This document shows, one piece after another, positions 62,089 through 64,000 of a stretch of DNA of 64,000 nucleotides. Below the pieces are notes generated by a model, which saw nothing but the letters and a program-made list of their open reading frames with translations, did not search any database and was not told the DNA's origin. Positions within the stretch are counted from its first letter, which is position 1, and each line of letters starts with the position of its first letter. Source of the DNA: Kiritimatiellaceae bacterium (GTDB lineage: Bacteria; Verrucomicrobiota; Kiritimatiellia; Kiritimatiellales; Tichowtungiaceae); the NCBI GenBank assembly GCA_013141415.1, contig JABFQY010000003.1:124001-188000 (forward strand), written 5' to 3'. The translations under genes and the position numbers were made by a program.

Positions 62089-62118
62089 CGCCCCGGAGTT
62101 TCTCCGGGGCGGTTTTTT
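62089..62118 (+). terminator. Terminator of eno
   Basis: CGCCCCGGAG and CTCCGGGGCG form a 10-bp stem around TTT, followed by GTTTTTT. It lies 32 nt beyond the eno stop codon. Confidence 0.92.
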
Positions 62119-62156
62119 GTACTGAATCCTTCTTTTTCATATTTCATATTTCCTAC

Positions 62157-62185
62157 TTCATAATTCATCCCCCTCCCCCTATACT
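62157..62185 (+). promoter_or_regulatory. Candidate promoter placing the start of transcription at the divIC start codon
   Basis: TTCATA (62157-62162) and TATACT (62180-62185) have a 17-bp spacer. Transcription would begin near 62191-62193, where the GTG of the next gene begins. No Shine-Dalgarno precedes that GTG, which fits a leaderless transcript. Confidence 0.45.
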
Positions 62186-62192
62186 GCGCGCC

Positions 62193-62531
62193 GTGAGTCC
62201 TCAGAAATACTGGAATGTTGTTTACCGCTATGTTGCGATTGCCGTGATTGGTCTCGCGCTGACCGGCGTCGTTTTCGCCTTTCTGCCGAAGGTGGCTCAG
62301 TTCCGCAGTTATCAGGAAACCAAGAACGTGCTGGAAGCTGATATCCGCGCCAAGGAGGAATCCATCAAAGAACTGCGCATCAAGCAGGAGCGCTTCGGTT
62401 CCGATAAATATTTTGTTCAGCAAATCGCCCACGAAACCGGTTACGCCCACGATGGCGAAACCATCTATCAGTTCAACGATAAGACCGTCAGCAATCCGCC
62501 GCCGGTCGCAACCGGAGCGACCAACCCATGA
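62193..62531 (+). CDS. FtsB/DivIC-type septum initiator protein
   Basis: 112 residues from a GTG. One helix at ~12-31 (YVAIAVIGLALTGVVFAFL) is followed by a coiled coil at ~37-72 (QETKNVLEADIRAKEESIKE) and a short FtsB-like end (IAHETGYAHDGETIYQF). This is the layout of FtsB/DivIC, a small divisome protein with the coiled coil in the periplasm. In many bacteria, E. coli among them, ftsB follows eno, as here. A Pro-rich tail ends it. It overlaps thiD by 4 nt. Confidence 0.85.
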   Translation: MSPQKYWNVVYRYVAIAVIGLALTGVVFAFLPKVAQFRSYQETKNVLEADIRAKEESIKELRIKQERFGSDKYFVQQIAHETGYAHDGETIYQFNDKTVSNPPPVATGATNP

Positions 62532-63406
62532 AAAAACCGATTGTTTGGACCATCGCAGGTGCGGATTCCGGTGGCGGAGCCGGTATCCAAGCTGACATCA
62601 AAGTCATCAACCTGCTCGGTGCGCACGACTGTTCGGCGATTACAGCACTGACAGCCCAAAATACCATCGGCACGGGCCGCCTTGAATGGGTCGCGCCGGA
62701 TATGCTCTCCGCCCAGCTTGAAGCGCTCAAGGCCGATCTGCCGCCTGCCGCCGTTAAACTCGGTATGCTCGGCACCGCTGCCTCCGTCGAAATCGTCGCG
62801 GCTTTTCTTAAAACAGTTAAAGCGCCTTTCACAGTTTGTGATCCGGTTCTCATTTCATCCAGCGGCGCATTTCTGCTCGAGGCCTCTGCATGGAAAATTC
62901 TCACCGAAAAACTTTTTCCGGTCGTTGATTTAATCACGCCGAACATTCCCGAAGCCGAACACCTGCTCGGCATGGAAATCGCCACGCCCGCCGACATCGA
63001 AGCCGCCGCTCAAAAGGCGCTCGCTTCCGGTGTCAAAGAGGTTCTGATTAAAGGCGGTCACGGATTCCACGACATGGAGCTTTCAAGCGATTACTGGAGC
63101 AACGGGAAAGATCACGCCTGGCTTTCCAGTCCGCGTATCGACACGAAGCACTCGCATGGAACAGGCTGCGTACTTTCGTCTGCGGTCGCAACGGCCCGCG
63201 CACTGGGTTACCGCCCGCTTGACAGCATCATCGTTGCCAAAGCTTACCTGAATCAGGGACTGCGTCTGGCACCGGGACTTGGCAGCGGCTTCGGCCCGCT
63301 TGCCTTCAACCCGTGGGAAAAGGCGGAACAGGATTTTCCGTTCGTCGCTCAGAAAATCGGCGGGCCGGGATCACGCGCCGCGCTTCCAACCTGCGGAAAT
63401 ACTTAG
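62528..63406 (+). CDS. thiD: Hydroxymethylpyrimidine/phosphomethylpyrimidine kinase
   Basis: 292 residues; phosphorylates HMP and HMP-P in thiamine synthesis. The PfkB/ribokinase-like fold shows WTIAGADSGGGAGIQADIK, AITALTAQNT, VCDPVLISSSGAFLL, LITPNIPEAEHLLG, VLIKGGHG and the anion-hole block HSHGTGCVLSSAVATA. It is about 20-25 residues longer than usual at the C-terminus (LAFNPWEKAEQDFPF...). Starts on an ATGA overlap with the DivIC-like gene; its stop overlaps that of the convergent reductase gene. Confidence 0.95.
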   Translation: MKKPIVWTIAGADSGGGAGIQADIKVINLLGAHDCSAITALTAQNTIGTGRLEWVAPDMLSAQLEALKADLPPAAVKLGMLGTAASVEIVAAFLKTVKAPFTVCDPVLISSSGAFLLEASAWKILTEKLFPVVDLITPNIPEAEHLLGMEIATPADIEAAAQKALASGVKEVLIKGGHGFHDMELSSDYWSNGKDHAWLSSPRIDTKHSHGTGCVLSSAVATARALGYRPLDSIIVAKAYLNQGLRLAPGLGSGFGPLAFNPWEKAEQDFPFVAQKIGGPGSRAALPTCGNT

Positions 63407-64000
63407 CCGAGCGCGGCGTGTGTTTCTTTCAGGCGTTCGATGATGGGAATCTTCTGCGGGCATTTTTCCAAACAGGCGCCGCATTCGATACAGTGCGACG
63501 CATCTTTACCTTTGGCGATCCACGGCTTGCCGAATTGCGCGTACTGGTTGCGGGCGTGTTCCGTCAGACCATAAACGCGGTGATAATTCATAAACTCAAA
63601 GCATTTCGGAATGTTGACGTCCTGCGGACACGGCAGGCAATAAGCACAGCCGGTGCAATAGAGCGATGCCAGCTGCTTCAGGTCGTCGGCGGTCTTTTCA
63701 ATCGCTGCTTTTTCATCCGTGCTGAGCGGCGTTTCATCCGAAGCGGCAACCACATTCTCTTCCACCATCTGGATGGTTTCCATGCCGGAAAGCGCGCAAT
63801 CCACGTTCGGATTAGATAAGACAAACCGTAAAGCCAGTTCAGGTGTCTTGATCTGCTTGTTCCCGATCGCTTTCTTAAACGCTTCGGACGGGTACTTGAG
63901 ACGTCCGCCCGCCACCGGTCCCATAATGACCACGCCCAGCCCTTTGCTTTTGGCATAGGCAATGGACTCTTCGTTGGCGCGATCGAGAAGGTTGTACTGG
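63403..64000 (-). CDS. Aldo/keto reductase with C-terminal 4Fe-4S domain (start beyond window)
   Basis: About 199 C-terminal residues are visible. The first part (QYNLLDRANEESIAYAKSKG, VIMGPVAGGRLKYP, TPELALRFVLSNPNVDCALS) is the end of an aldo/keto reductase barrel. After it comes an Fe-S region with CTGCAYCLPCPQDVNIP and CIECGACLEKCPQKIPI. The second holds CX2CX2CX3CP, a complete 4Fe-4S motif; the first is similar. This fusion is found in many anaerobes. Substrate unknown; the N-terminus and catalytic Tyr lie outside the window. Confidence 0.9.
   Translation of the reverse strand, partial: QYNLLDRANEESIAYAKSKGLGVVIMGPVAGGRLKYPSEAFKKAIGNKQIKTPELALRFVLSNPNVDCALSGMETIQMVEENVVAASDETPLSTDEKAAIEKTADDLKQLASLYCTGCAYCLPCPQDVNIPKCFEFMNYHRVYGLTEHARNQYAQFGKPWIAKGKDASHCIECGACLEKCPQKIPIIERLKETHAALG

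Overview
The window reads as ordinary chromosome of a Gram-negative bacterium of about 55% GC, most likely from the PVC superphylum near Kiritimatiellota/Verrucomicrobiota. That placement is inferred, not proven. It rests on a GxxExxY gene flanked by CACAGA-type repeats, many short palindromic repeats at gene ends, an archaeal-type ProRS, a bacterial mevalonate-pathway decarboxylase, a COG3014/YcfL/LpoB lipoprotein cluster and a large secreted PQQ-propeller protein with Ca-binding repeats.

Layout. 1-8075 (minus strand) holds two transcription units: HU-hisS-aspS, and tyrA-[GxxExxY cassette]-aroA-cmk/plsC fusion-proS-small membrane protein. 8248-11471 (plus) is a solute-binding protein overlapping a hybrid histidine kinase. 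11476-20446 carries clpC, pgi, a tail-specific protease, an MscS channel and malQ. 20553-24895 (minus) is a five-gene envelope/lipoprotein operon. 25148-30750 has two small lipoproteins and a 1503-residue secreted propeller protein. 30843-35028 has RNA-modification genes (truA, rlmL, an RluA-type synthase), a Nudix hydrolase and a DUF1456 protein, interleaved with inverted-repeat elements.

35088-51691 is a phosphate island. One seven-gene operon (pstS-pstC-pstA-pstB-phoU-phoB-phoR, minus) has enlarged permeases. A second six-gene operon (pstS2-pstC2-pstA2-pstB2-pstB3-phoU2, plus) is compact and has two adjacent ATPases. A putative porin and a standalone NFACT-R protein lie between them. Both intergenic control regions contain three TTAG-type half-sites at exact 11-bp spacing, the geometry of PhoB boxes.

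51740-64000 is housekeeping: rpsB-tsf, mutM, diphosphomevalonate decarboxylase, nth, a NahK-like sugar kinase, prfC, tRNA-Val, an IS630 relic, rnhA, eno, a DivIC-like protein, thiD and a partial aldo/keto reductase.

The strongest novelty is in the second Pst operon. PstB2 has lost the Q-loop Gln and switch His but keeps LSGGQ, while PstB3 keeps Walker A/B, Q-loop and switch His but has lost LSGGQ. The defects are complementary and predict an obligate asymmetric heterodimeric phosphate-import ATPase with one working and one degenerate site. Other notable points are a 78-bp palindromic element inserted in frame in mutM, a GxxExxY cassette with 28-bp terminal inverted repeats and two gene-less relatives, stop codons supplied by repeat termini, and a hairpin that can bury the Shine-Dalgarno of the first pstC.
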